Of a stretch of 5,677 bases of DNA, positions 1 through 5,582 are shown piece after piece. A model generated the notes under the pieces. The model was not told where the DNA came from and ran no database searches. It saw only the letters and a list, made by a program, of their open reading frames with translations. Origin of the DNA: an uncultured Oscillospiraceae bacterium (GTDB lineage Bacteria > Bacillota > Clostridia > Oscillospirales > Ruminococcaceae); NCBI GenBank assembly GCA_958403605.1, contig CATXYA010000145.1, positions 1-5,677 of the forward strand. The letters run 5' to 3'. The position numbers and the translations under genes were made by a program. Each line of letters begins with the position of its first letter. Position 1 is the first letter of the stretch.

Positions 1-25
1 ATTTTTACATAAGCGTAAAGCTACG

Positions 26-55
26 TTGTTTTTCCGCGAAAGCAAGGAAAAACAA
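26..55. repeat. Inverted repeat with internal GAAA tetraloop
   Basis: TTGTTTTTCC at 26-35 is perfectly complementary to GGAAAAACAA at 46-55. The ten bases between them begin GC-GAAA-GC (36-43), so the stem could extend by two G-C pairs closed by a GNRA-type tetraloop, leaving a two-base AA bulge at 44-45. It sits in an A/T-rich stretch (1-58) that contrasts sharply with the G/C-rich genes. A structured leader, the tail of an upstream transcript or part of a larger repeat are all possible. No T-run follows the stem on the plus strand, so it is not a canonical terminator in that direction. Confidence 0.55.
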
Positions 56-58
56 TTG

Positions 59-110
59 CCTTCCCCCGGTGGGGGAAGGTGTCAGCCGCAAAGCGGCTGA
101 CGGATGAGGG
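59..110. repeat. Double-hairpin intergenic repeat (REP/MITE-like)
   Basis: Two perfect hairpins lie back to back. The first is CCTTCCCCC (59-67), loop GGT, GGGGGAAGG (71-79). The second is GTCAGCCGC (81-89), loop AAA, GCGGCTGAC (93-101). They are followed by GGATGAGGG (102-110). The layout of a C-run/G-run hairpin, then a short-loop stem ending in TGACGGATGAGGG, resembles dispersed non-coding repeats I remember from gut clostridial genomes. That resemblance is recall, not a search. No transposase or target duplication is visible, so a bidirectional terminator, a REP-like element or a small non-autonomous element remain open. Confidence 0.6.
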
Positions 111-197
111 GGCGCCAACAAGCCTGCCCATTCTCACCGCCCACCGGATGGCGGAAGGGGCGCCCGCGTGCTCCCCTCCGCCCGGAAAAATTCGACC
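111..197. other. Non-coding G/C-rich leader before the VOC gene
   Basis: No supported gene is seen here. The segment has a weak hairpin CCGCC (137-141) / GGCGG (150-154), and the same core GGGGCGCC occurs at 109-116 and 158-165. A short open frame could extend the VOC gene upstream to a GTG at 168, but it has no Shine-Dalgarno site and adds sixteen residues outside the VOC fold. I see no promoter with credible -35 and -10 boxes at normal spacing. Confidence 0.5.
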
Positions 198-207
198 AAG
201 GAAAGGA
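198..207 (+). promoter_or_regulatory. Ribosome binding site of the VOC gene
   Basis: AAGGAAAGGA lies eight bases before the ATG at 216. It fixes that ATG as the start in preference to the in-frame GTG at 168, which has no such site. Confidence 0.8.
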
Positions 208-215
208 TCTTATTT

Positions 216-689
216 ATGAGTTGTCCGCTGGAAGATGTCCGCCTGGCCCAGATCGGCTTTTTGGTGAAGGACATCGAAAAGACCAAACAGGAGTTCGCTC
301 GGTTCTTTGACGTGCCGGTGCCGCCCACGGTGAACAGCGGCGAGTATGCCGTCACCAAGACCGAATACCGCGGCCGGCCCGCGCCCGAGGCCCAGTGCCA
401 AATGACCTTTTTCTATTTCGGCGACCTGCAGATGGAGCTGATCCAGCCCAACGAGGCGCCCAGCGCCTGGCGGGAATATTTGGAGGAGCACGGCGAGGGC
501 CTGCACCATCTGGCGTTCAACGTCAAGGGCATGCAAAAGCGCATCGAGCTGTGCGAGGACTGGGGCATGCACCTGCTGCAAAAGGGCGAATACCGCCGCG
601 GCGACGGGCGCTATGCGTTCCTGGACGCCGCCGACACGCTGAAATTCGTGGTGGAGCTGCTGGAACGCGACGAAAAAAAGCCGGAGTGA
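216..689 (+). CDS. VOC-superfamily (glyoxalase/epimerase-fold) metalloprotein
   Basis: A 157-residue cytoplasmic protein with the two beta-alpha-beta-beta-beta modules of the vicinal oxygen chelate superfamily. Module 1 opens with LAQIGFLVKDIEKT (10-23) and reaches the strand MELIQP (73-78). Module 2 opens with GLHHLAFNV (95-103) and ends with KFVVELLE (143-150). By motif position the four metal-ligand sites are Q12, E74, H98 and E147. A Gln in the first place, where bacterial glyoxalase I and methylmalonyl-CoA epimerase have His, matches the Gln/Glu/His/Glu set of human glyoxalase I, so metal binding looks intact. Family members are glyoxalases, epimerases, isomerases and dioxygenases; single-domain size excludes a full ring-cleaving dioxygenase. 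It ends 14 nt before the beta-glucosidase start, so a role on the same sugar (isomerising or epimerising a keto-sugar) is plausible but inferred. Alternatives are methylmalonyl-CoA epimerase or lactoylglutathione-lyase-like detoxification, both less supported by the neighbours. Fold assignment is secure; reaction unknown. Confidence 0.85.
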   Translation: MSCPLEDVRLAQIGFLVKDIEKTKQEFARFFDVPVPPTVNSGEYAVTKTEYRGRPAPEAQCQMTFFYFGDLQMELIQPNEAPSAWREYLEEHGEGLHHLAFNVKGMQKRIELCEDWGMHLLQKGEYRRGDGRYAFLDAADTLKFVVELLERDEKKPE

Positions 690-690
690 A

Positions 691-698
691 AGGAGAGG
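691..698 (+). promoter_or_regulatory. Ribosome binding site of the GH1 gene
   Basis: AGGAGAGG starts two bases after the VOC stop codon and ends five bases before the ATG at 704. It sets the beta-glucosidase start there although the reading frame stays open much further upstream, inside the VOC gene. Confidence 0.85.
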
Positions 699-703
699 CG
701 ACC

Positions 704-2053
704 ATGGAAATAAAACAGTTCCCCCAGGGCTTTGTGTGGGGCAGCGCCACCGCCTCGTACCAGATCGAGGGCGCGGCCCGGGAGGACGGGCGCGGCGAAT
801 CCATTTGGGACCGCTACTGCGCCGTGCCCGGCAACGTGCTGGGCGGCGACACCGGCGACGTGGCCTGCGACCATTATCACCGCTACCAAGAGGACGTGGC
901 CCTGATGAAGCGCATGGGCTTAAAGGCGTACCGCTTCTCGGTGGCCTGGCCCCGCGTGCTGCCCACCGGGCGCGGCGAGGTGAACCAGAAGGGCCTGCAA
1001 TTTTATTCCGACCTGGTGGATGTGCTGCTGGCGGCGGGCATCGAGCCTTACGTCACCCTGTATCATTGGGACCTGCCCCAGGCGCTGCAGGACATCGGCG
1101 GCTGGGCCAACCCCGACATGCCGGGATATTTCCTCGCCTACAGCAAGGTGCTGTTCGACAAGCTGGGGGACCGCGTCAAGCACTGGATCACCCTCAACGA
1201 GCCGTACTGCGCGGCGTTTTTGGGCAATTCCGAGGGCCGCCAGGCTCCGGGCCTGCACGATTTTTCCACCGCGGTGCGCGTGGCCTACCACATGTACGTG
1301 GGCCACGGGCTGGTGGTGCGCCACTTCCGCGAGAGCAAGCGCGCGGGCGAGATCGGCATCACGCTCAACATGATGGGCCGCCTGCCCTTCTCGGACAGCG
1401 AGGCCGACAGGGCCGCCGCCCGCCGGGCCGACGGCTATTTGAACCGCTGGTTCGCCGATCCCATCCTCAAGGGCAGCTACCCCGCCGACATGGTGGCGCT
1501 GTACCGGGAAAAAGGCGTGGTGCTGCCGGAATTCCGCCCCGAGGACCTGGCCCTCATCAGCCAAAAGCTGGACTTTGTGGGCCTCAACTATTACAACGAT
1601 TTCTACGTGAGGGCCGACGAGAGCAAATGGCCCTTGGGCTTCACCATCGAAAACCCGAAAAACCTGCCCGTCACGGACCGGGATTGGCCCGTGACCGAGC
1701 ACGGCTTTGCCGACATGCTGCTGCGCCTGAAGAACGAGTACGGCGTGGAGAACCTCTACGTCACGGAAAACGGCGCCTCTTACCACGACGTGGTGACGCT
1801 GGACGGCACGGTGGACGACGGCCCCCGGCGGGATTACCTGCGCCGCCACCTCCTGGCCATGCACAGCGCCATCGAGGCAGGCGCGCCGGTGAAGGGCTAC
1901 TTCCTGTGGTCCCTGTACGACAACTTTGAGTGGGGCTTCGGCTATTCCAGCCGCTTCGGCATCGTCTTTGTGGATTTCGCCACCCAGCAGCGCATTGTCA
2001 AGGAGAGCGGGCACTGGTATTCCCGCGTCATCGCGGCCAACGCCGTGGAGTGA
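704..2053 (+). CDS. GH1 family beta-glucosidase
   Basis: A 449-residue retaining beta-glycosidase of family GH1, the usual length for a single (beta/alpha)8 barrel. The N-terminal signature FVWGSATASYQIEG (10-23) supplies Q20. H121 lies in YHWDLP. N165-E166 in TLNEP is the acid/base, N295 lies in LNYY, and E355 in VTENG is the nucleophile. W402 lies in FLWSLYDNFEWGFGYS, with E409-W410 contacting the glycone. These positions fall almost exactly where well-studied bacterial GH1 beta-glucosidases have them. The E409-W410 pair indicates free glucosides, galactosides or fucosides; 6-phospho-beta-glucosidases carry Ser/Lys/Tyr in this loop. There is no signal peptide, so it acts in the cytoplasm on an imported beta-glycoside such as cellobiose or a plant aryl-glucoside. 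The start is set by AGGAGAGG just upstream. Position between a VOC protein and sugar dehydrogenases suggests it feeds an oxidative route. The natural substrate is unknown; family and catalytic competence are nearly certain. Confidence 0.97.
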   Translation: MEIKQFPQGFVWGSATASYQIEGAAREDGRGESIWDRYCAVPGNVLGGDTGDVACDHYHRYQEDVALMKRMGLKAYRFSVAWPRVLPTGRGEVNQKGLQFYSDLVDVLLAAGIEPYVTLYHWDLPQALQDIGGWANPDMPGYFLAYSKVLFDKLGDRVKHWITLNEPYCAAFLGNSEGRQAPGLHDFSTAVRVAYHMYVGHGLVVRHFRESKRAGEIGITLNMMGRLPFSDSEADRAAARRADGYLNRWFADPILKGSYPADMVALYREKGVVLPEFRPEDLALISQKLDFVGLNYYNDFYVRADESKWPLGFTIENPKNLPVTDRDWPVTEHGFADMLLRLKNEYGVENLYVTENGASYHDVVTLDGTVDDGPRRDYLRRHLLAMHSAIEAGAPVKGYFLWSLYDNFEWGFGYSSRFGIVFVDFATQQRIVKESGHWYSRVIAANAVE

Positions 2054-2118
2054 CGGCTGACGGGCAAGGTCTCCAAAAAGCCCCGGCGCCTGCGCGGCGC
2101 GACAGAAGAATATCCGCC

Positions 2119-2147
2119 GGGCGGCGGCGCACACCGCGCCGCCGCCC
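2119..2147. terminator. 12-bp all-G/C hairpin between GH1 and oxidoreductase genes
   Basis: GGGCGGCGGCGC (2119-2130) is perfectly complementary to GCGCCGCCGCCC (2136-2147), with a five-base loop ACACC. It is followed by CATCTTT and then AGGAGG. The stem is very stable, but the U-tract is short and interrupted, so I read it as a weak or partial terminator, an mRNA-stabilising 3' end for the glucosidase transcript, or a structure affecting ribosome access to the next gene. A smaller stem GCGCC (2086-2090) / GGCGC (2096-2100) precedes it. The whole gap 2054-2166 has no gene. Confidence 0.5.
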
Positions 2148-2154
2148 CATCTTT

Positions 2155-2160
2155 AGGAGG
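2155..2160 (+). promoter_or_regulatory. Ribosome binding site of the first oxidoreductase
   Basis: A consensus AGGAGG sits six bases before the ATG at 2167 and only seven bases after the strong GC hairpin. It selects this ATG over the out-of-frame ATG at 2162 and over the longer open frame that runs upstream into the glucosidase gene. Confidence 0.88.
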
Positions 2161-2166
2161 CATGGC

Positions 2167-3333
2167 ATGCAGAAACATCAGCCTGTGCGCGTGGCCGTCA
2201 TCGGCTGCGGCGCCATCAGCGGCATCTACTTTGAAAATATGACCCAGCGGTTCTCCATCCTGGAGGTGGCGGGCTGCTGCGACCTCAACACCGAGCTGGC
2301 GGCGCGCACCGCCCAGCGCTACGGCATCCCCGCGCTGACCATGGAGGAGATTTTGGCGGACAGCTCCATTGAGCTGGTGGTCAACCTCACCACCCCCGCC
2401 GCCCACTACAGCGTCATCAAGACGCTGCTGGCGCACGGCAAGCACGTGTACACGGAAAAGGTGCTGGCCGTGGAGCGGGACGAGGCCGCGGCGCTGGTGC
2501 GCCTGGCGGACGAAAAGGGCCTGCTGCTGTGCGCGGCGCCGGATACGTTTTTGGGCGCGGCGGTGCAGACGGCGCGCTGGGCCGTGGACAGCGGCCTCAT
2601 CGGCACAGTGACGTCCTGCGCCGCCACGCTGCAGCGGGACGCGGGCCTGCTGGCCGAAAAATTCCCGTACACCGCCAACAAGGGCGGCGGCATCGGCATC
2701 GACGTGGGCGTCTATTACGCCACCGCGTTGCTGAATCTGCTGGGCCCGGCCACCGCCGTGTGCGGCATGGCCGCTACCTTCCAGCCCCGGCGCACGCACT
2801 ATTTCACCTCCAAGGGCCATTTCGGCGAGCCCTACACCCTCACGGCGGAGACGCTGCTGGCGGGCACGGTGCAGTTTGCCGGCGGCGCCGTGGGCAGCCT
2901 GCACTTCAACTCTGCCAGCATCCGCTGCGAAAAGCCCCAGGTGGTGCTGTACGGCACCGAGGGCATCCTCATGCTGCCGGACCCCAACTTCTTCGGCGGC
3001 GCGGTGAAGGTGCTGGCCAAGGGCCAAACGGAGCCCTACGTGCTGCCCCACACCCATGCCTATGACGGCGATGACCGGGGCCTGGGCGTGGCGGAGATGG
3101 CCTGGGCCCTGCGCCAGGGCCGCACGCCCCGCACCCATAAGGAGCTGGTCTACCATGCGCTGGAGCTGCTGACGGGCATTCTGGAGAGCAGCGAGACCCA
3201 CCGCTTCTATGAGATGCAGTCCACCTTTGAACGCCAGCCGCCGCTGCCCCGGGGGTACCTGGGGCAGAGCTACGGCATGGCCGAGCCCGAGGCCGCGCTG
3301 GCCTTCGGCCCCGCCGGCGAGGCCGGAGCATGA
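2167..3333 (+). CDS. Gfo/Idh/MocA family oxidoreductase (first of two)
   Basis: A 388-residue NAD(P)-dependent sugar or polyol dehydrogenase family protein, predicted cytoplasmic. The N-terminal Rossmann domain has the dinucleotide loop VIGCGAISGIY (11-21) and a partial family signature E97-K98-V99, where the canonical motif is Glu-Lys-Pro. K98 is the expected catalytic or substrate lysine. The C-terminal alpha/beta domain has GGIGIDVGVYY ending at Y184. D179 and Y183 occupy the Asp-x-x-x-His/Tyr catalytic positions, with Tyr instead of the more common His. The late motif DDRGLGVAEMAWALRQGR, followed by a helix ending near SSETHRFY, is typical of one large clade of these enzymes from carbohydrate loci. 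The C-terminal 30 residues are Ala/Gly/Pro-rich and past the conserved fold. Its stop overlaps the start of the next oxidoreductase, implying coupled translation. Substrate unknown; a pyranose, glycoside or inositol hydroxyl is the family norm. Confidence 0.93.
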   Translation: MQKHQPVRVAVIGCGAISGIYFENMTQRFSILEVAGCCDLNTELAARTAQRYGIPALTMEEILADSSIELVVNLTTPAAHYSVIKTLLAHGKHVYTEKVLAVERDEAAALVRLADEKGLLLCAAPDTFLGAAVQTARWAVDSGLIGTVTSCAATLQRDAGLLAEKFPYTANKGGGIGIDVGVYYATALLNLLGPATAVCGMAATFQPRRTHYFTSKGHFGEPYTLTAETLLAGTVQFAGGAVGSLHFNSASIRCEKPQVVLYGTEGILMLPDPNFFGGAVKVLAKGQTEPYVLPHTHAYDGDDRGLGVAEMAWALRQGRTPRTHKELVYHALELLTGILESSETHRFYEMQSTFERQPPLPRGYLGQSYGMAEPEAALAFGPAGEAGA

Positions 3334-4310
3334 GCGCGCTGCGCGTGGGCATCGTGGGCACGGGGCTCATCGCTGCCAAATTCGCCGCGGCCTGCGGCCT
3401 CACGCCCGGTGTGTGCGCGGCGGCGGTGTCCTCCCGCAGCGCGGAGAAGGGACGCCGCTTCGCCGCGGAAAACGGCATCCCCCAGGTATATGAGGGCGTG
3501 ACGGCCATGGCCGAGAGCGGCGGGGTGGACCTTGTCTACGTGGCGACGCCCCACACCGCCCACTTTGAAACATGTATGGCGGCGCTGCGCGCGGGCAAGC
3601 CTGTATTGTGTGAGAAGCCCATGGCCACGCGCAAGGCGGACGCCGAGGCGCTGTTCCAGGAGGCGGAGGCTCGCGGCCTCTTCCTCATGGAGGGCATGTG
3701 GCCCCGCTTTCTGCCCGGCAGCCGGCAGGCCAGACAGTGGATCGCGGCGGGGCGTATCGGCAAGGTGCGCTTCATCGACGCCATTTATTCCTTTGCCGTG
3801 GACCCCGCCACCGTCAAGCCGCGCCTGGTGGACCCGGCGCTGGCGGGCGGTTCCACCTTTGATCTGGGCGTTTACACCGTGGAGATGGCCTCCTATTACG
3901 CCGGGGCGGACCCGCTGGCCTGGACGGGCTTTGCCGCGGAGTACCAGCCGGGAGCCGACGCGGCGGCGGCTGTGGCGCTGCGCTACCCGGACGGCGTGCT
4001 GGCGACGCTGCGCACGGGCCTCGTCTGCGACGCCCCGGTGCAGATGACCGTCCAGGGCGACAAGGGCCGCATCGAGCTTCCGCGCTTCTTCCTGGCCAAT
4101 GATGCGCTGTTGTATGAAGGGGAGACGCTGACACAGCACTATCACGAGGAATTTGTGCTGCCCCAGGGCTTCTGCTGGCAGATCGCCGCCGTGCGGGACG
4201 CGCTGGCGGCGGGCTGGACACAGCATCCCTTGGTGCCCGCAGCGGCCACCATCGCCACGGCGGGCGTGCTGGAAAGCCTGATGCACAGCTTTTTCCCCAC
4301 CTATTATTAA
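3330..4310 (+). CDS. Gfo/Idh/MocA family oxidoreductase (second; dihydrodiol dehydrogenase-like)
   Basis: A 326-residue NAD(P)-dependent oxidoreductase, full length for the family. The Rossmann loop is VGIVGTGLIAAKF (6-18). The canonical C-E-K-P is present with E95 and K96. The motif EGMWPRFLP and the segment GGSTFDLGVYTVEM put D178 and Y182 at the catalytic Asp and Tyr positions. This pattern resembles the dimeric dihydrodiol dehydrogenase / D-xylose 1-dehydrogenase (NADP) branch more than the preceding gene does, so the two are not a recent tandem duplication. The ATG is contained in the ATGA overlap with the upstream stop, and only a weak GGAG precedes it, so translation is probably coupled to the first oxidoreductase. 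Members oxidise the anomeric carbon of pentoses and hexoses, trans-dihydrodiols, or reduce ketoses; which applies is not visible. A role as the second redox step on the sugar released by the glucosidase is inference. Confidence 0.93.
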   Translation: MSALRVGIVGTGLIAAKFAAACGLTPGVCAAAVSSRSAEKGRRFAAENGIPQVYEGVTAMAESGGVDLVYVATPHTAHFETCMAALRAGKPVLCEKPMATRKADAEALFQEAEARGLFLMEGMWPRFLPGSRQARQWIAAGRIGKVRFIDAIYSFAVDPATVKPRLVDPALAGGSTFDLGVYTVEMASYYAGADPLAWTGFAAEYQPGADAAAAVALRYPDGVLATLRTGLVCDAPVQMTVQGDKGRIELPRFFLANDALLYEGETLTQHYHEEFVLPQGFCWQIAAVRDALAAGWTQHPLVPAAATIATAGVLESLMHSFFPTYY

Positions 4311-4316
4311 AGGAAG
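4310..4316 (+). promoter_or_regulatory. Ribosome binding site of the PLP-enzyme gene
   Basis: AAGGAAG begins at the last base of the preceding stop codon and lies seven bases before the ATG at 4324. It supports that start and makes the gene part of the same transcript. Confidence 0.8.
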
Positions 4317-4323
4317 TGGTTTT

Positions 4324-5442
4324 ATGCGGGACTATTTGCAGGAGTACGGCATCACCCGGTATATCAATGCCCACGACACCATCACCCTGTACGGCGCCAG
4401 CCGCATGGCGGAAAACACCAAGGCGGCCATGGACCAGATCTCCCGCTGCTTTGTGGACCTGCCGGAATTACAAGAAAAGCTGGGCGCGCGCCTGGCGCGG
4501 CTGACAAACAACGAGGACGCCTATCTTGCCAACAGCGCCGCCGGGGCCGTGCAGCTGTGCGCCGCCGTGTGCCTGGCCGGGGGGGACGACTATGCGTATA
4601 AGTGCCTGCCGGACACGGGCGGCCGTCCCAACGAGATCGTGGTGCTGCACAGCCAGCACAATTGTTATGACAAGGCGCTGGAGGCCGCGGGGGCGGTGCT
4701 GCGCATCGTGGGCGACGCCGACGAGGTGCTGCCCTTCGATCTCAGCGCCAGCATCACCGCCCGCACGGCGGCGGTGTTTTACTGCCCCGCCTCCATTTAC
4801 GAGCGCGGCGCCCTGCCGTTGGCGGAGGTGGCGGCCCTCGCCCACGAAAAGGGCGTGCCCGTCATTGTGGACGCGGCGGCCCAGCTGCCGCCGGTGGAAA
4901 ACCTGTGGCGCTTCACCCAGGCGGGCGGCGATATGGTGGTGTTCAGCGGCGGCAAGACCCTCTGCGGTCCCCAGACCAGCGGCCTCATCGTGGGCAAGCG
5001 GCGCTATCTGGCCGATTGCCGCCGCTTCGGCGCCCCGGCCCACGGCGTCTGCCGCAGCGCCAAGGCCTCCCGTGAAAGCATGATCGGCCTGTGCGTGGCC
5101 GTGGAGAATTACCTGGCGCTGGACCACGCGGCCGAGGCGGCGCGCCTCTCGGCACGGGTGGACCGCCTGCTGGCGGCCATGGAGGCGTGTCCCCTCTATG
5201 TGCCGTACCGGGTGGAGCACGGCTCGGTGGGGCAGAGCTATCCCCGCGCCTTCGCCCGCATCGCCGCGCCCCACACGCCGGAAGACGTGGCGGCGGCCAT
5301 GCGCCGCCGGGGCATCTTCATCGGCACGGACAAGCTTTCCCATGCGGTTTACCTCAGCCCGCTGAATCTGACGGACGGCGAATGCGAGACCGTCTGCCGG
5401 GCCCTGCAGGAGACGGCGGCAGAGCTGACGGCGGAGGGGTAA
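4324..5442 (+). CDS. SelA/DgaE-like PLP-dependent enzyme
   Basis: A 372-residue fold-type I pyridoxal-phosphate enzyme of the group related to selenocysteine synthase (SelA) and D-glucosaminate-6-phosphate ammonia-lyase (DgaE). Visible family marks in order: INAHDTITLYGASRM (14-28), the cofactor-phosphate region NSAAGA (70-75), HSQHNCYDKA (109-118), VIVDAAAQLPP with D183 expected to pair with the PLP ring nitrogen, and FSGGKTLCGPQTSGLIVG with K211 as the Schiff-base lysine. The late SAKASRESMIGL segment is also family-typical. It is shorter than SelA (about 460) because the N-terminal tRNA-binding domain is missing, so it is not selenocysteine synthase. DgaE removes ammonia and water from an amino-sugar acid phosphate to give a 2-keto-3-deoxy sugar acid; an analogous elimination, racemisation or transamination on an amino-sugar product fits the sugar-oxidising neighbours, but that is inference. 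It lies 13 nt after the second oxidoreductase. Family call is firm; substrate is unknown. Confidence 0.9.
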   Translation: MRDYLQEYGITRYINAHDTITLYGASRMAENTKAAMDQISRCFVDLPELQEKLGARLARLTNNEDAYLANSAAGAVQLCAAVCLAGGDDYAYKCLPDTGGRPNEIVVLHSQHNCYDKALEAAGAVLRIVGDADEVLPFDLSASITARTAAVFYCPASIYERGALPLAEVAALAHEKGVPVIVDAAAQLPPVENLWRFTQAGGDMVVFSGGKTLCGPQTSGLIVGKRRYLADCRRFGAPAHGVCRSAKASRESMIGLCVAVENYLALDHAAEAARLSARVDRLLAAMEACPLYVPYRVEHGSVGQSYPRAFARIAAPHTPEDVAAAMRRRGIFIGTDKLSHAVYLSPLNLTDGECETVCRALQETAAELTAEG

Positions 5443-5485
5443 AAGCCTTCCGCAAAATCGGTAGAGGGTCACTCGTTTGCTGCTC

Positions 5486-5499
5486 GCTGCTGTCGCAGC
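5486..5499. repeat. Short inverted repeat downstream of the operon
   Basis: GCTGC (5486-5490), loop TGTC, GCAGC (5495-5499). It is a small stem inside a CTG/CGC-rich stretch, 44 bases after the last stop codon. On its own it is weak, but it is the first of a run of stems that fills the region to the window end. Confidence 0.35.
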
Positions 5500-5510
5500 A
5501 TCGTGGGAAG

Positions 5511-5540
5511 TGCTTCTTTCTCAATGCTGAGAAAGAAGCA
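5511..5540. repeat. 13-bp perfect inverted repeat
   Basis: TGCTTCTTTCTCA (5511-5523), loop ATGC, TGAGAAAGAAGCA (5528-5540). The stem is perfect over 13 bp, with a pyrimidine-rich left arm and a purine-rich right arm. No T-run follows on either strand, so it is not a textbook intrinsic terminator, although it sits where the operon transcript should end. It is immediately followed by a second, G/C-rich stem, and the pair looks like a dispersed intergenic repeat. Confidence 0.6.
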
Positions 5541-5547
5541 AAGAGGC

Positions 5548-5573
5548 GCAGGGGGCATCGCGAGGCCCCCTGC
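5548..5573. repeat. 9-bp G/C hairpin in the downstream repeat block
   Basis: GCAGGGGGC (5548-5556), loop ATCGCGAG, GCCCCCTGC (5565-5573), followed by ACCCCCACG. The loop itself contains the palindrome TCGCGA. Without a T-run it is unlikely to terminate alone, but together with the 13-bp stem just upstream it could stop or protect transcripts from either side. Confidence 0.55.
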
Positions 5574-5582
5574 ACCCCCACG

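Noticed and set aside
1..25. TACATA-like -10 box in the A/T-rich start of the window
   Set aside because: Any -35 box would lie outside the window and the element is far from the first gene; a promoter cannot be supported.
168..215. Upstream GTG start that would add 16 residues to the VOC protein
   Set aside because: No ribosome site precedes it, the added residues do not belong to the VOC fold, and AAGGAAAGGA is ideally placed for the ATG at 216.
395..703. Long N-terminal extension of the beta-glucosidase frame
   Set aside because: It overlaps the VOC gene in another frame and gives Arg/Ala/Gly-rich sequence without any motif. GH1 proteins begin close to the FVWGSATASYQIEG motif, as with the ATG at 704.
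920..2134. Long minus-strand open frames opposite the glucosidase and the oxidoreductases (also 1942-3201, 3270-4286 and 4468-5472)
   Set aside because: They are mirror frames of G/C-rich genes: His/Arg/Ala/Gly-rich, without recognisable domains, and opposite genes with complete catalytic motifs.
1930..2166. N-terminal extension of the first oxidoreductase frame
   Set aside because: It reads through the glucosidase gene and the GC hairpin. The Rossmann fold starts just after the ATG at 2167, which has a consensus AGGAGG.
4324..5442. Selenocysteine synthase (selA)
   Set aside because: The protein is about 90 residues too short, lacks the N-terminal tRNA-binding region, and has no selB, selD or tRNA-Sec nearby; only the PLP-domain motifs are shared.
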